A stretch of DNA of 64,000 nt from Rothia dentocariosa ATCC 17931 (GTDB lineage: Bacteria > Actinomycetota > Actinomycetes > Actinomycetales > Micrococcaceae): positions 248,001 to 312,000 of the forward strand of contig NC_014643.1 in NCBI RefSeq assembly GCF_000164695.2, given 5' to 3'. The notes beneath the pieces were generated by a model that was not told the origin of the DNA, searched no databases, and saw nothing but the letters and a program-made list of their open reading frames with translations. Both the position numbers and the translations under genes were made by a program. Below, in pieces: positions 49,173-59,336 of the stretch (within the stretch, counting starts at the first letter, position 1; each line of letters starts with the position of its first letter).

Positions 49173-49736
49173 CTAAGATAGGGCTTTAAGAATACGTTCG
49201 GTCACGTCGGCAATCTCACCTAGACCATCAACCTCTTTGACGATACCGCGTTCACGATACTTCGCAACCAACGGTGCGGTCTCTTCTTCATACACCTTCA
49301 AGCGATGGCGAATGACCTCTTCATTATCGTCGGTGCGACCTTGCTCAGCGGCTCGGTTGAGCAGTCGGGCAACAAGCTCGTCATCATCCGCAACAAGCAG
49401 AAGTACACGGTCGATCTGCTGGTTTTTATCCGCAAGGATAGCATCAAGCTCGTGAACCTGAGCGATGTTGCGGGGGTATCCGTCGAGAAGGAAACCGTGT
49501 GCCACATCGGCTTCGTCAAGGCGAGCACGCACCATATTGTTCGTAACAGAATCGGGCACGAGGTTGCCGGAGTCAATATACGACTTCGCTTCCTTACCGA
49601 GCTCGGTCTCTTCCTTAATGTTCTTCCGGAAAATATCGCCGGTCGAAATCGCGGGAATCTTCAGCTCCTCAGCGATCTTGACGGCCTGAGTGCCTTTACC
49701 GGCACCGGGAGGACCTATGATCAGAAGACGGTTCAT
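49173..49736 (-). CDS. adk: Adenylate kinase
   Basis: Interconverts AMP, ADP and ATP. 187 residues with Walker A IGPPGAGKGTQAVKI (about 6-20), AISTGDIFRKNIKE, FLLDGYPRNIAQVHEL and RAEQGRTDDNEEVIRHRLK; the short-lid form lacking a zinc domain. Its ATG overlaps the secY stop (ATGA), so translation is coupled. Confidence 0.97.
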   Translation of the reverse strand: MNRLLIIGPPGAGKGTQAVKIAEELKIPAISTGDIFRKNIKEETELGKEAKSYIDSGNLVPDSVTNNMVRARLDEADVAHGFLLDGYPRNIAQVHELDAILADKNQQIDRVLLLVADDDELVARLLNRAAEQGRTDDNEEVIRHRLKVYEEETAPLVAKYRERGIVKEVDGLGEIADVTERILKALS

Positions 49737-51040
49737 CGAAGCAATCCTTCATAGTTTCGTTGTTGAAGCTGGGCGCTGACCTGCTTGAGAGTATCAAGAC
49801 CAACACCCACCACGATCAGCAGCGATGCACCGCCGAACGGGAAGTTCTGGTTTGCGTTGAAGAGAACCAACGCAACAAGCGGAATCATGGAAACCACAGC
49901 GAGGTAAAGCGAACCCGGAAGTGTAATGCGGGTTAGCACATAGCTGAGGTAACGTTCAGTGGGCTTACCCGCGCGAACACCCGGAATAAAGCCGCCATAT
50001 TTCTTCATATTGTCTGCAACCTCGACCGGATCGAAAGTCACCGCAACATAGAAATACGTGAATCCAAGAATCAGCAGGAAGTACAGAGCGATGTACAGCG
50101 GATGATCGCCCCTCGTAAGGTAAGTATTTACCCAGTTCACCCATTCGGGGGGTGCTGCACCACCCTGTGGTGTATTGAACTGCGCGATAATACCAGGCAA
50201 AGTCAGCAGTGAGGAGGCGAAAATGATGGGAATAACGCCTGCCATATTGACTTTGAGCGGAATATAGGTACTGGTGCCGCCAATAGTACGGCGACCAATC
50301 ATGCGTTTAGCGTATTGCACGGGAACGCGGCGTACAGACTGCTCCACGTAGACCACAGCAAGCATCACGGCAAGGCCCACAAGACACACGGACCAGAAGA
50401 CGAACGGACCCTGCTGTTCCAGGATGGAGCCCAGAGCATTCGGGAATGAGGAAGCAATTGAGGTGAAGATAAGCAAAGACATGCCATTACCCACGCCACG
50501 CTCAGTAATTTGCTCGCCCATCCACATGATGACGCCGGTACCGGCACACAGAGTAATGATAATAACCAGGATGTGCAGCACATCGTCTTGCGGGATGATA
50601 CCGGGGCAGTTCCCCAGAAGCACGCCAGAGCGTGCCATAGACACAATCGTGGTCGCGTTGAGAAGCGCAAGAGCAATAGTGAGATAACGGGTGTATTGAG
50701 TGAGTTTGGCCTGTCCCTGAGCCCCTTCATCGTGCAGCTCTTGGAAACGAGGAATGACCACGCGCAACAGCTGAATAATAATGCTTGCCGTAATGTAGGG
50801 CATCACGCCCAGCGCGAAGATAGAAAGCTGTAGGAGTGCACCACCGCTGAACAGGTTGATGATGTCGTAGGCGCCACCGTGAGTTTGGTTGGCGTTAAGA
50901 CACTGCTGAACCGTGCCGTAGGAAATACCGGGGGCGGGAATGAAGGTGCCCATACGGTACAGCACAATCATGCCTAGGGTAAACAGCAGCTTACGTCGCA
51001 GGTCGGCGGTCTTAATGACTCGCCCGAACGCGCTAAGCAC
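49733..51040 (-). CDS. secY: Preprotein translocase subunit SecY
   Basis: The channel subunit of the Sec translocase; 435 residues and ten transmembrane helices. Start MLSAFGRVIKTADLRRKLLFTLGMIVLYRMGTFIPAPG, the plug region SGGALLQLSIFALGVMPYITASIIIQLL, the loop RMIGRRTIGGTSTYIPLKVNMAGVIPIIFA and KKYGGFIPGVRAGKPTERYL are all canonical. Separated from rplO by a terminator and 272 bases, so it has its own promoter, with adk downstream. Confidence 0.97.
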   Translation of the reverse strand: MLSAFGRVIKTADLRRKLLFTLGMIVLYRMGTFIPAPGISYGTVQQCLNANQTHGGAYDIINLFSGGALLQLSIFALGVMPYITASIIIQLLRVVIPRFQELHDEGAQGQAKLTQYTRYLTIALALLNATTIVSMARSGVLLGNCPGIIPQDDVLHILVIIITLCAGTGVIMWMGEQITERGVGNGMSLLIFTSIASSFPNALGSILEQQGPFVFWSVCLVGLAVMLAVVYVEQSVRRVPVQYAKRMIGRRTIGGTSTYIPLKVNMAGVIPIIFASSLLTLPGIIAQFNTPQGGAAPPEWVNWVNTYLTRGDHPLYIALYFLLILGFTYFYVAVTFDPVEVADNMKKYGGFIPGVRAGKPTERYLSYVLTRITLPGSLYLAVVSMIPLVALVLFNANQNFPFGGASLLIVVGVGLDTLKQVSAQLQQRNYEGLLR

Positions 51041-51264
51041 ATGTCCTCCTGAAAATCTTGGGGTATGTATTCGCTAACACAGATGTTAGGAACACGCTAA
51101 ACACATACCTTCCAGTCTAGCCTGTTCACCGGTGTTGTCGATAACCACGGCGCGAGATATGTGTATTTTGTATTCTGTGAGCGTTATTTAAGATGAATTT
51201 TCTAGAATTTCTGAGACGTTAAATACATCATAAAAGCTTTAATGCAGACTCTTGCTGCTCAAAG

Positions 51265-51297
51265 AAGATGGCCCCCGCCTCATGTGCGGGAGCCATC
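51265..51297 (-). terminator. Terminator after rplO
   Basis: AGATGGCCCCCGC (51265-51277) and GCGGGAGCCATCT (51285-51297) form a stem with one mismatch. It ends the spc operon before secY. Confidence 0.75.
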
Positions 51298-51312
51298 TAG
51301 TGAGTCTGAAGA

Positions 51313-51759
51313 CTACTTAACGGTTACAGAACCGCCTGCCGCCTCAATCTTAGAGATTGCGGATGCAGAAGCCTTATCAACCACAACATTCACCTTGACG
51401 GTGATGTCGCCGTCGCCCAGAACCTTCACAAGCTCGTTCTTACGAACGGCGCCCTTAGCGACCAGGGCCTCGACGGTGACCTCGCCACCTTCGGGGAACA
51501 GTTCCTGAATGCGCTTCAGGTTAACAACCTGGTACTCGGTACGGAACGGGTTCTTGAATCCGCGCAGCTTCGGCAGGCGCATGTGCAGCGGAAGCTGACC
51601 GCCCTCGAAGCCGGGACGAACCTGGTAACGAGCCTTGGTACCCTTGGTACCGCGACCTGCGGTCTTACCCTTTGATCCTTCACCGCGGCCTACGCGGGTC
51701 TTTGCCTTGTGGGCACCCGGTGCCGGGCGCAGATCGTGAATCTTGATAGCGTCTGCCAT
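51313..51759 (-). CDS. rplO: 50S ribosomal protein L15
   Basis: 148 residues from ATG 51759: [31 protein letters not shown] then [19 protein letters not shown], as expected. The start lies within two bases of the rpmD stop. Confidence 0.97.
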   Translation of the reverse strand: MADAIKIHDLRPAPGAHKAKTRVGRGEGSKGKTAGRGTKGTKARYQVRPGFEGGQLPLHMRLPKLRGFKNPFRTEYQVVNLKRIQELFPEGGEVTVEALVAKGAVRKNELVKVLGDGDITVKVNVVVDKASASAISKIEAAGGSVTVK

Positions 51760-51760
51760 C

Positions 51761-51967
51761 TTACTTGACCTCCTCAACCTTCACCAGGTGAGCAACGGTG
51801 TTAACCATGCCAACGGTGACGGGGTCGGCAGTGCGCACTACCTTGTTGCCCGGGCGCTTCAAGCCGAGGGAACGTAGGGTGTCGCGCATATTCTGCTTCT
51901 GACCAACATAGGATTTAACCTGGGTGATTTCCAGCTTTGCGTCGCTGGGCTGAATACGCTTAGCCAT
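51761..51967 (-). CDS. rpmD: 50S ribosomal protein L30
   Basis: 68 residues with [25 protein letters not shown] and [16 protein letters not shown]. Its start overlaps the rpsE stop by one base (TAATG). Confidence 0.97.
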   Translation of the reverse strand: MAKRIQPSDAKLEITQVKSYVGQKQNMRDTLRSLGLKRPGNKVVRTADPVTVGMVNTVAHLVKVEEVK

Positions 51968-52638
51968 TACGCACCTGCCTTATCGGACTTGGTGTTGCGC
52001 AGGTAGCTGGGGATAACCTCATCGTTGGGCAGACCACGACGGGCTGCAACTGCCAGAGGCTCTTCCAGTTGCTTGAGTGCTGCAACGGTTGCGTGAACAA
52101 TGTTGATCTGGTTCGAGGAACCGAGAGACTTCGACAGCACATCATGGATACCTGCTGCTTCGAGCACTGCACGCACCGGACCACCAGCGATCACACCGGT
52201 ACCAGCGGTTGCCGGGCGGAGCATCACAACGCCTGCTGCTTCCTCACCCTGTACGCGGTGGGGAATGGTGCGGTTCTCGATGCGGGGTACACGGAAGAAG
52301 TTCTTCTTAGCTTCCTCAACACCCTTGGCAATAGCTGCTGGAACTTCCTTAGCCTTGCCGTAGCCAACGCCGACCATGCCATTACCATCACCAACAACGA
52401 CCAGAGCGGTGAAGCTGAAGCGACGACCACCCTTGACGACCTTGGACACGCGGTTGATGGTTACCACGCGCTCGATGTACTTGTCTTTTTCCTCCTCGCG
52501 TGCGCGGTTCTTACGATCACCGCGACCGCGACGCTCACCGCGGTTGTTGCGGCGCTCTTCGCGCTGCTTGGAAGTCTCAGCGGTTTCAGCTGCTACTGCT
52601 TCGCTCACCTGAGTTTCCTTTACGTTCTGTTCGCTCAT
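51967..52638 (-). CDS. rpsE: 30S ribosomal protein S5
   Basis: 223 residues. The S5 domain begins at about 50 ([32 protein letters not shown]) and includes [19 protein letters not shown]. The N-terminal 48 residues are a Glu/Arg/Asn-rich extension, as in other actinobacteria. It overlaps rplR by one base. Confidence 0.97.
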   Translation of the reverse strand: MSEQNVKETQVSEAVAAETAETSKQREERRNNRGERRGRGDRKNRAREEEKDKYIERVVTINRVSKVVKGGRRFSFTALVVVGDGNGMVGVGYGKAKEVPAAIAKGVEEAKKNFFRVPRIENRTIPHRVQGEEAAGVVMLRPATAGTGVIAGGPVRAVLEAAGIHDVLSKSLGSSNQINIVHATVAALKQLEEPLAVAARRGLPNDEVIPSYLRNTKSDKAGA

Positions 52639-53000
52639 TAGAGTGCCAGACCTCCTTCACGTGCGCCATCAGCAACTGCTGCAACACGACCGTGGTATTT
52701 GTTGCCGCCGCGGTCAAACACGACAGTTTCAATACCGGCTGCCTTAGCGCGCTCTGCTACAAGCTCACCAACGCGCTTTGCTTTAGCGGTCTTGTCCAGA
52801 TCGGTTGCGGCACGAAGCTCTGCTTCCATAGTGGAGGCGGATGCCAGGGTCACACCCTTGACATCGTCGATAACCTGAACGAACATGTGACGGCTCGAAC
52901 GGGTGACGCACAGGCGCGGACGCGCAGCGGTACCCGAAACATACTTGCGGATGCGAGCGTGACGGCGTGCACGCTGCGATGCCTTCGACTTGATAGCCAT
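52638..53000 (-). CDS. rplR: 50S ribosomal protein L18
   Basis: 120 residues; [35 protein letters not shown] and the end [25 protein letters not shown] are canonical. It binds 5S rRNA. Two bases after rplF. Confidence 0.97.
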   Translation of the reverse strand: MAIKSKASQRARRHARIRKYVSGTAARPRLCVTRSSRHMFVQVIDDVKGVTLASASTMEAELRAATDLDKTAKAKRVGELVAERAKAAGIETVVFDRGGNKYHGRVAAVADGAREGGLAL

Positions 53001-53002
53001 GT

Positions 53003-53539
53003 TTACTTACCAGCCTTTCCGACCTTGCGGCGGATGTGCTCACCTGCGTAGCGAACACCCTTGCCCTTATAGGGATCGGGCTTACGCAGACCACGAATGT
53101 TTGCTGCAACCTGACCGACGAGCTGCTTATCGATACCCGAAATGGTCAGCTTGTTAGCGCCTTCCACGGCGAAGGAAACACCTTCGGGTGCAGAAACGCT
53201 AATCGGGTGGGAGTAACCTAGAGCGAATTCCAGGTCGTTACCCTTCGCGGTCACACGGTAACCGGTACCAACAATTTCCAGCTTCTTCTCGTAGCCGTTG
53301 GTCACACCGATAATCATGTTCTGAATCAGGGTACGAGTCAGACCATGCAGCGAGCGAGAAACACGCTCGTCGTTCGGGCGCGATACCGCAATTTCATTGT
53401 CGTTTAGAGCAACAGTAATGGGGGAAGCCACCTGGTGGCTCAGCTCACCCTTGGAACCTTTAACGGTCACCAGGTTGCCATCGACCTTTACCTCAACGCC
53501 GGCTGGAACCGAGATGGGGAGACGTCCAATACGTGACAT
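53003..53539 (-). CDS. rplF: 50S ribosomal protein L6
   Basis: 178 residues with [21 protein letters not shown] and the C-terminal signature [25 protein letters not shown]. Confidence 0.98.
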   Translation of the reverse strand: MSRIGRLPISVPAGVEVKVDGNLVTVKGSKGELSHQVASPITVALNDNEIAVSRPNDERVSRSLHGLTRTLIQNMIIGVTNGYEKKLEIVGTGYRVTAKGNDLEFALGYSHPISVSAPEGVSFAVEGANKLTISGIDKQLVGQVAANIRGLRKPDPYKGKGVRYAGEHIRRKVGKAGK

Positions 53540-53566
53540 TCTTCTCTTCCTTTCTCTTCTAACCGA

Positions 53567-53965
53567 CTACCAGATGTAGGCGAGAACTTCGCCGCCCACA
53601 CCCTTCTTCGCAGCCTGCTTATCAGTGAGCAGACCCGAGGAGGTGGACAGAATAGCGGTACCGAGACCACCCAGAACCCGAGGCAGGTTCGTGGACTTTG
53701 CGTAGGTACGCAGGCCCGGCTTGGAAATACGACGCACGCCAGCGATGGAACGCTCGCGGGACGGACCGTACTTAAGAACGAGGGTCAGGGTCTTGCCAAC
53801 CTTTGCTTCCTCTTCCTTAACATCGGCAATGTAGCCCTCAGCCTTCAGGATCTCGGCGATGCGAGCCTTGAGCTTCGAGTAGGGCATAGATACGGTGTCG
53901 TGGTATGCGGAGTTTGCGTTGCGCAAACGGGTCAGCATATCTGCGACCGGATCAGTCATAGTCAT
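53567..53965 (-). CDS. rpsH: 30S ribosomal protein S8
   Basis: 132 residues: [50 protein letters not shown] and [11 protein letters not shown]8 is the usual translational repressor of the spc operon in E. coli. The 73-base gap to rplE contains no rpsN (S14), which must be elsewhere. Confidence 0.98.
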   Translation of the reverse strand: MTMTDPVADMLTRLRNANSAYHDTVSMPYSKLKARIAEILKAEGYIADVKEEEAKVGKTLTLVLKYGPSRERSIAGVRRISKPGLRTYAKSTNLPRVLGGLGTAILSTSSGLLTDKQAAKKGVGGEVLAYIW

Positions 53966-54038
53966 TTTGGGCTGTAGCCCTTCCTCGTTGTGGTTTCCCT
54001 AATCTGCGGTAACAGACTCTGGACCTGCAACGTAGTCG

Positions 54039-54599
54039 TTAGTTGGTCTTGAACGGGAAGCCCAGTGCCTTCAGCATGGCACGGCCTTCATCGTCGGTCT
54101 TGGCGCTGGTCACCACGGTAATATCCATACCACGCACGCGGTCGATCGAATCCTGATCGATTTCGTGGAACATGGACTGCTCGGTGAGGCCGAAGGTGTA
54201 GTTGCCGTTACCGTCGAACTGGCGATCGGAAAGACCGCGGAAATCGCGGATACGGGGCAGAGCCAGGGTAACCAAGCGGTCCAGGAACTCCCACATGCGG
54301 TCGCCACGCAGGGTAACGTGTGCGCCGATTGGCATACCTTCACGCAGTTTGAACTGTGCGATGGATTTCTTGGCACGGGTTACAACCGGCTTCTGACCGG
54401 TAATAGCGGTGAGATCGCGGATTGCGCCGTCCATGAGCTTTGCATCGCGAGCTGCCTCGCCAACACCCATATTTACGACGACCTTAACGAACTTCGGGGT
54501 CTGCATGACGTTCTGGTATTTGAACTCTTCCTGCAGCGCGGGAACGACAACCTCAGCGTACTTGGTCTTAAAGCGGGGGGTAATCTTGGTCTCGCTCAT
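54039..54599 (-). CDS. rplE: 50S ribosomal protein L5
   Basis: 186 residues: [43 protein letters not shown] and [15 protein letters not shown]. Start overlaps the rplX stop by one base. Confidence 0.98.
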   Translation of the reverse strand: MSETKITPRFKTKYAEVVVPALQEEFKYQNVMQTPKFVKVVVNMGVGEAARDAKLMDGAIRDLTAITGQKPVVTRAKKSIAQFKLREGMPIGAHVTLRGDRMWEFLDRLVTLALPRIRDFRGLSDRQFDGNGNYTFGLTEQSMFHEIDQDSIDRVRGMDITVVTSAKTDDEGRAMLKALGFPFKTN

Positions 54600-54934
54600 T
54601 AGATATCCTTCCCCGAACGCTTAGCAACGCGCACGCGAACGGTACGCTGCTTGCCATTACGCTCTACAGTCTCTTCGCGGAAACCAACACGGGTCGGCTT
54701 CTCGGTCTCAGGATCAACGATTGCCACGTTCGAAACGTGAATCGGTGCCTCCACCTTCTGAATACCGCCTGCTGCGCCGGTTACGGGGTTTGCCTTGGTG
54801 TGCTTGGTGACGACCTTAACGCCCTCAACAATCACGCGGTTTTCCTTGGGGATAACCTTCAGAACTTTGCCCTGCTTACCCTTGTCTGCACCGGAAATAA
54901 CCTGAACCAGGTCGCCGGACTTGATCTTAGCCAT
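54599..54934 (-). CDS. rplX: 50S ribosomal protein L24
   Basis: 111 residues with the KOW motif [20 protein letters not shown] near the start and [15 protein letters not shown]. Located three bases after rplN. Confidence 0.98.
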   Translation of the reverse strand: MAKIKSGDLVQVISGADKGKQGKVLKVIPKENRVIVEGVKVVTKHTKANPVTGAAGGIQKVEAPIHVSNVAIVDPETEKPTRVGFREETVERNGKQRTVRVRVAKRSGKDI

Positions 54935-54937
54935 AAG

Positions 54938-55309
54938 TTAGAGCACCTCCGGAGCCAGCGAAACAATCTTCATGAACTTCTTATCGCGAAGTTCACGACC
55001 AACGGGACCAAAGATACGGGTACCACGGGGATCACCATCAGTGTTCTTCAGAATAACTGCTGAGTTCTCGTCGAACTTGATGTAGGATCCGTCTGCGCGA
55101 CGGGTTGCCTTCTTGGTACGGACGACGACTGCTTTCACAACGTCACCCTTTTTAACAGTGCCGCCAGGAATTGCATCCTTGACGGTTGCGACGATAATAT
55201 CGCCGATGCCTGCGTAGCGACGCGAGGAACCACCAAGCACACGGATGGTCAGGATTTCCTTCGCACCAGTGTTATCGGCGACCTTCAGTCGCGACTCCTG
55301 CTGAATCAT
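54938..55309 (-). CDS. rplN: 50S ribosomal protein L14
   Basis: 122 residues from ATG 55309 (AGGAG upstream); the frame extended to 55372 is rejected. [39 protein letters not shown] and the ending [12 protein letters not shown] are canonical. First gene of this spc segment; rpsQ, its usual upstream neighbour, is 3.7 kb away. Confidence 0.97.
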   Translation of the reverse strand: MIQQESRLKVADNTGAKEILTIRVLGGSSRRYAGIGDIIVATVKDAIPGGTVKKGDVVKAVVVRTKKATRRADGSYIKFDENSAVILKNTDGDPRGTRIFGPVGRELRDKKFMKIVSLAPEVL

Positions 55310-55670
55310 ATTTCTCCTGTCGTCTCGCCGGTTCCGACTCGCCTTCAAGCGCGAGCCAGCCTTGCGGAACATTTTTACGGGATTGATTGACGCCCCGGGC
55401 CCACAGCATCATAAAAATGTGCGGGTTAGCGGAAACGCCTGGGGTAACCCATGCCAGGAGCATTTGGACCCGCGTAAGCGGGCGTATCCACCCGTTATAG
55501 CGGCATTATGCACTGGCACGAGAAACCCGTGGTTATGAGACTATATCTGGGTATAGCCACACAGTCTTAAAACTTTACCGGAATTTTCCTGATATTTCAA
55601 AGGATTTATCGTGAGGCATAGCGCATCATACCGGGCTTCAATGCACACATTCTCAGATTATTAGAAGACA
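55310..55670 (-). other. Leader and promoter region of rplN, no gene
   Basis: No convincing ORF. The stretch from 55373 to about 55520 includes GC-rich, potentially structured sequence that is probably the untranslated leader of the spc transcript. I cannot fix a -10/-35 pair with confidence. Confidence 0.35.
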
Positions 55671-56243
55671 GTGCGGGGGTATCCGCTGGATGGCACCATC
55701 TTGCGGGTTACCGCAACCATCACATCGGGAGTATCACTGTCAGACCCTTCAGGTTCTGCAACTCGGACGGGGTTCTATACTGGTGAAAAATTATCGTGCG
55801 CGTATACCATCACCGACAGTGTTTGCGCCGCCCACCCAAACATTACTGTCGCGGTTATCGAGTACCGAACCATATGGGCTTTGCAGGTAGTACTGCCCTG
55901 CCGTTTGAAGATGCTCATCCAGTGCAACCGGTCATTTTGCAAGCGTCTCGATACCAAGGTATTCGGGTTAACGCGGGCGGTTGTCGCAACGGCATTCCCA
56001 CGCGTGCGAGCATGTTTGAAACTTCCGCTAACAAAAAAGCTTATGAGTTTTAGGATTGGCCCCAACTTGATGCTGCTCAAGATTCTCATGAGCTTTACAA
56101 ATTGTGAGGCTCAAAATTTGAACCATGTCACTGTCTTCCACATGAGGGGCTCGGAAATTTCTACCCATCATATGCTCTGCCACTTAGCATGTCCCATATC
56201 GAAGCGAACATTGCCCTTAAATAAGTTCCTACCAGCACCATAA
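55671..56243 (+). pseudogene. Probable decayed ORF between the ribosomal operons
   Basis: The plus strand reads a 190-residue frame with a plausible beginning (MRGYPLDGTILRVTATITSG, GFYTGEKLSCAYTITDS). From about 55880 a neighbouring frame looks more protein-like (ALPFEDAHPVQPVILQASRY, ETSANKKAYEF), and a third resumes further on. Mixed frames and stop codons suggest a dead gene. I do not recognise the parent protein. Alternatively this is non-coding DNA with chance ORFs. Confidence 0.3.
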
Positions 56244-56456
56244 CGCAACATACTCTATAAAACGCCCGAAGCTCTGTACTTCCTGGATGAAATTGGCTTA
56301 TGACCCTTAAGACTCGTGTACCTGCATATTAGACACATTACGGATATAAAGATAGATAACTTCATGAATTAACAAGATTTTTTCTCTTTTATTCGTGAAC
56401 ATGATGCAAAATCTAACATTTTGCACCATAATGGTTAAGACGCTTGCGTCATTTTA

Positions 56457-56533
56457 CAGGTTCGGCTCTTATCAGACAGATTTCTTGGGTCCCATATTCC
56501 TTGCTAGTCCGTCTGCAGGAGCCGAACCGCTTT
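56457..56533 (+). terminator. Large nested hairpin followed by T-run
   Basis: GGTTCGGCTC (56459-56468) pairs with GAGCCGAACC (56519-56528), and inside it CAGAC (56473-56477) pairs with GTCTG (56511-56515). The sequence CTTTT follows at 56530-56534. It is longer than a simple terminator and could be the 3' end of a small RNA or decayed transcript on the plus strand. Confidence 0.45.
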
Positions 56534-56543
56534 TAACTGTCAA

Positions 56544-56577
56544 ATAACGCCGTCACCGTCGAAGGTCGCGGCGTTAT
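56544..56577. terminator. Hairpin ATAACGCCG/CGGCGTTAT
   Basis: A 9-bp stem around a 16-base GC-rich loop; possible terminator, orientation unclear. Confidence 0.4.
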
Positions 56578-56689
56578 TCTCTACTATTTAGGCAAATAGC
56601 AGCGGTACTCACTCAAGATCGTGGCTCTCTCATGCCCACGTTCACCTGAGCAATGGATTTACCTCGAATACTCCAAATAACAGTAACAA

Positions 56690-56727
56690 GGCGGTGCTTA
56701 CCCCACGAACATGGGGTAAGCACCGCC
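56690..56727 (-). terminator. Terminator after the SLH surface-protein gene
   Basis: GGCGGTGCTTACCCC (56690-56704) and GGGGTAAGCACCGCC (56713-56727) are perfect complements, 36 bases past the stop at 56763. Followed by CTTGTT on the minus strand. Confidence 0.75.
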
Positions 56728-56762
56728 TCGGTAACTGCGTACTCGCTTATGTCGCCTCTTAT

Positions 56763-58757
56763 TTATTTGACGGCGAATCGGTGGATGAAAGCCGCCATCG
56801 CAGCACGCTGAATAGGCTCGTTCGGACGGAAAGTGCCGTCACCCCAGCCAGTCGTGATGTGCTGGTCCTTAAACCAGGAAATCTCGCGGTAGAACGGATT
56901 ATTGCGATCGACGTCCTTGAACTGAGGAGTCTGCGGTACCTCATAGTTTGTCACCTTCGCATAACGGAAGAAGAAAGCCGCCATTGCTCCACGATCTACC
57001 GATATGCCGGGACGATAAGTTCCATCCTCATACCCAGTTGTAATGCCCTGCTGGGACATCCACACAATCTCTTTGTAGAAAGGATGTGACGAATCGACAT
57101 CTTTAAAAGGTGAAATCTCAGGAAGCGCTACCTCGGGAGAACCCGCTAGACGGTAAAAATACGCCGCCATAGCCCCACGATCTACCGTCTGCTGGGGACG
57201 ATAGGTGCCATCAGCCCACCCAAAAGAAAGCCGCTGATGCGCCAACCACTGAATATCGGCGTAAAAGGGAGAACCTTCAGGAACATCCGAGAAAACGGGG
57301 GTATCAGTCTTGGTTTGCACGGGAACTGTGCTGGTGCCCCTAGGATATACAGCACCTGCTGTTGAAGTCGTGGCGACAACCTGCTGAGTCTGCACGGGAT
57401 CGCACTGAGGAATATTTGGAACAGCAGTAAACGTCGGAGTAATCTTGACAAGGGAATTTACCGTGATTGGAGTATCTGCGCCGTTCTCACCCTTGGGTTC
57501 AGCACTTGCCGCCTCTTTAAATTTACCGGTGGTGGGATCCAGCGTGTACCCCGTCGTCACGTTATCAGCAAACTTGTCTCTGACAACCGCGTAGACTTCG
57601 CCTTCGGGGGTTACAAGAACGTCGTTAGCTCCGCCTTCTGCACCCGTGCTCACCTCATGCGTGATGGAGCCGGTACGACCGTCAATAACGCCGATCTTTC
57701 CGGTGGCAAAATCGGTAGCATAAACCACGTCATGCTCTTCGTCGGCAGTAATCGCCAGCGTCTGTTTCCCGAAATTAATGCTCTTCTTGTACTCGCCCGT
57801 CTTTAAGTCGTAAACCGTGATACCAGAGTTTCCCTTAGAAACTTTCGTCTCGCGGTCCATATCGCCCTGGGACGAAACATAGATTTCACCCAGAGACTTA
57901 TCAATCGTTACATCGGAGGGACGCAGCTGCGCGTCCGCCACATCTTTATGCAGCTCAATGGTCTGCTCAACAGCGAGGGTTTCGGTATTGATAGCTTTCA
58001 GCGTTCCCGAGTTCAGCGAAGGTACGTAGAGGCGACCACCTTCGGAATCCAGCTCCATATTCATACCCGTATCAGCAGAGCCATCGGAACTAGTAAAGTT
58101 AATCTTCTGAATAACCTGGTGGCTCTTCAAGTCGAACACAGTAACGCCGCCAGAACCAGAAACGAATGCTTTCCCTGACTTCGCATCAACCTTAACCTCA
58201 CGAGGACGCGATACAGACCCGTTTTCCGGATTCTGTGCATCGTAGCTGGTCCACAGTTCCTTCTTAGTGTACAGATCGTACACGGTTACCGAGTTGGTAC
58301 GAGTCTGGGTTACCCAGATGGTACCGTGTGCATCATCAATAGCAATACCGTCAGGAGAAGCAAGTTGCTTACTTGTCGCTTCGGTCTGCCCGCTGGGTAC
58401 AAAATCTACGGTTCCCGGCAGCATCACTTCATCGAGGGTTGGGATTTCACCGTAGGTTGTCCACACTCCAATGCCGCCGGTGTAAACGGGCGGACGTCCA
58501 TTTGAGAATGTTGTATAAAGGTTCCGGGTGTAGTTGGAATATGCCAGCTGATATTCGCCCGGAAGCCCCTGGTATCGATCAGCGGTGATCGCAATATTAC
58601 GACAACCAGAACTGTTGTCGTGGGGAGCGGGCTGTTGCTCGTTAGCGAACGATGCAGGCATCGCGCTTAACGATGCCATCACAAGCGATACGACTCCAGC
58701 AGATGCTAACGCTCTCTGCGTGGGTCGAGATATGCCGTGATTAGATGAAGGAGTCAT
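56763..58757 (-). CDS. Secreted beta-propeller (YncE-like) protein with three SLH domains
   Basis: 664 residues from ATG 58757 (GAGG nine bases upstream). A signal peptide (SAGVVSLVMASLSAMPASFA, cleavage near 38) precedes a YncE-type NHL/beta-propeller (about 50-425) with repeated blade motifs such as GIAIDDAHGTIWVTQT and DVTIDKSLGEIYVSS. A Thr/Val linker follows, then three SLH repeats (about 478-664) each with FxDV and GxxDGTYRP/TFRP motifs. SLH domains bind cell-wall pyruvylated polymers, so the protein is displayed at the surface. The ligand of the propeller is unknown. A broken paralogue lies at 13.1-13.8 kb. Confidence 0.88.
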   Translation of the reverse strand: MTPSSNHGISRPTQRALASAGVVSLVMASLSAMPASFANEQQPAPHDNSSGCRNIAITADRYQGLPGEYQLAYSNYTRNLYTTFSNGRPPVYTGGIGVWTTYGEIPTLDEVMLPGTVDFVPSGQTEATSKQLASPDGIAIDDAHGTIWVTQTRTNSVTVYDLYTKKELWTSYDAQNPENGSVSRPREVKVDAKSGKAFVSGSGGVTVFDLKSHQVIQKINFTSSDGSADTGMNMELDSEGGRLYVPSLNSGTLKAINTETLAVEQTIELHKDVADAQLRPSDVTIDKSLGEIYVSSQGDMDRETKVSKGNSGITVYDLKTGEYKKSINFGKQTLAITADEEHDVVYATDFATGKIGVIDGRTGSITHEVSTGAEGGANDVLVTPEGEVYAVVRDKFADNVTTGYTLDPTTGKFKEAASAEPKGENGADTPITVNSLVKITPTFTAVPNIPQCDPVQTQQVVATTSTAGAVYPRGTSTVPVQTKTDTPVFSDVPEGSPFYADIQWLAHQRLSFGWADGTYRPQQTVDRGAMAAYFYRLAGSPEVALPEISPFKDVDSSHPFYKEIVWMSQQGITTGYEDGTYRPGISVDRGAMAAFFFRYAKVTNYEVPQTPQFKDVDRNNPFYREISWFKDQHITTGWGDGTFRPNEPIQRAAMAAFIHRFAVK

Positions 58758-59063
58758 GTCTGTGTTCCTCAGTATGCAGTGTGTCGGGGGCATAACGCCC
58801 TAGAAGCTCACTAATCAGCGAAACCACGTCAAATATAGGTTTTACTTAGTAAGCGTACCTTCGATAGTAAGCAATACTAGAGCGGATTTTCAACCATATT
58901 CAAAAAGTAAAGTTTTCATAAAGTACTGGAATATATTTCGTTTCATCATCTGCACATCTTTCATATAAGAGACGTATAGAACATAGAGGTAGGGCCTCTC
59001 CCCCACGGAATTATGGGGGAAGAGGCCCTACCTCGTATAGTGCTCAAACAGAGTCCTAGGCGC
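58758..59063. other. Intergenic region upstream of the SLH gene
   Basis: About 305 bases with no gene. It is AT-rich between 58850 and 58980, probably holding the SLH-gene promoter, and ends with the rpsQ terminator at 58988-59036. Confidence 0.5.
58988..59036 (-). terminator. Strong terminator after rpsQ
   Basis: AGGTAGGGCCTCTCCCCCA and its complement TGGGGGAAGAGGCCCTACCT form a nearly perfect 18-bp stem (one bulge) 28 bases past the rpsQ stop. It ends the S10 operon. Confidence 0.85.
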
Positions 59064-59336
59064 TTACTTAGCTTTCTCTAGGATCTCCACGACACGCCAA
59101 CGCTTGGTAGCGGACAGCGGACGGGTCTCTGCCAACAGAACATAGTCACCAACGCCGCAGACATTCTGCTCGTCGTGTGCCTTGATCTTGGAGCTACGGC
59201 GCATAACCTTGCCGTATAGAGCGTGCTTCACGCGATCCTCGACCTCGACGACAACGGTCTTGTCCATCTTGTCGGAGACAACGTAGCCGCGGCGGGACTT
59301 ACGGTAGCCGCGCTCTTCGTTCTTTACTTCACTCAC
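59064..59336 (-). CDS. rpsQ: 30S ribosomal protein S17
   Basis: 90 residues: [33 protein letters not shown] and [24 protein letters not shown]. Its start overlaps the rpmC stop by four bases. Last gene of the S10 operon here. Confidence 0.98.
   Translation of the reverse strand: MSEVKNEERGYRKSRRGYVVSDKMDKTVVVEVEDRVKHALYGKVMRRSSKIKAHDEQNVCGVGDYVLLAETRPLSATKRWRVVEILEKAK

Larger units (their letters stand above)
56244..56762. other. Hairpin-rich intergenic region
   Basis: No gene seen. Three inverted repeats lie in 270 bases (56457-56528, 56544-56577, 56690-56727), described separately. The part before 56450 is AT-rich. Confidence 0.5.
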
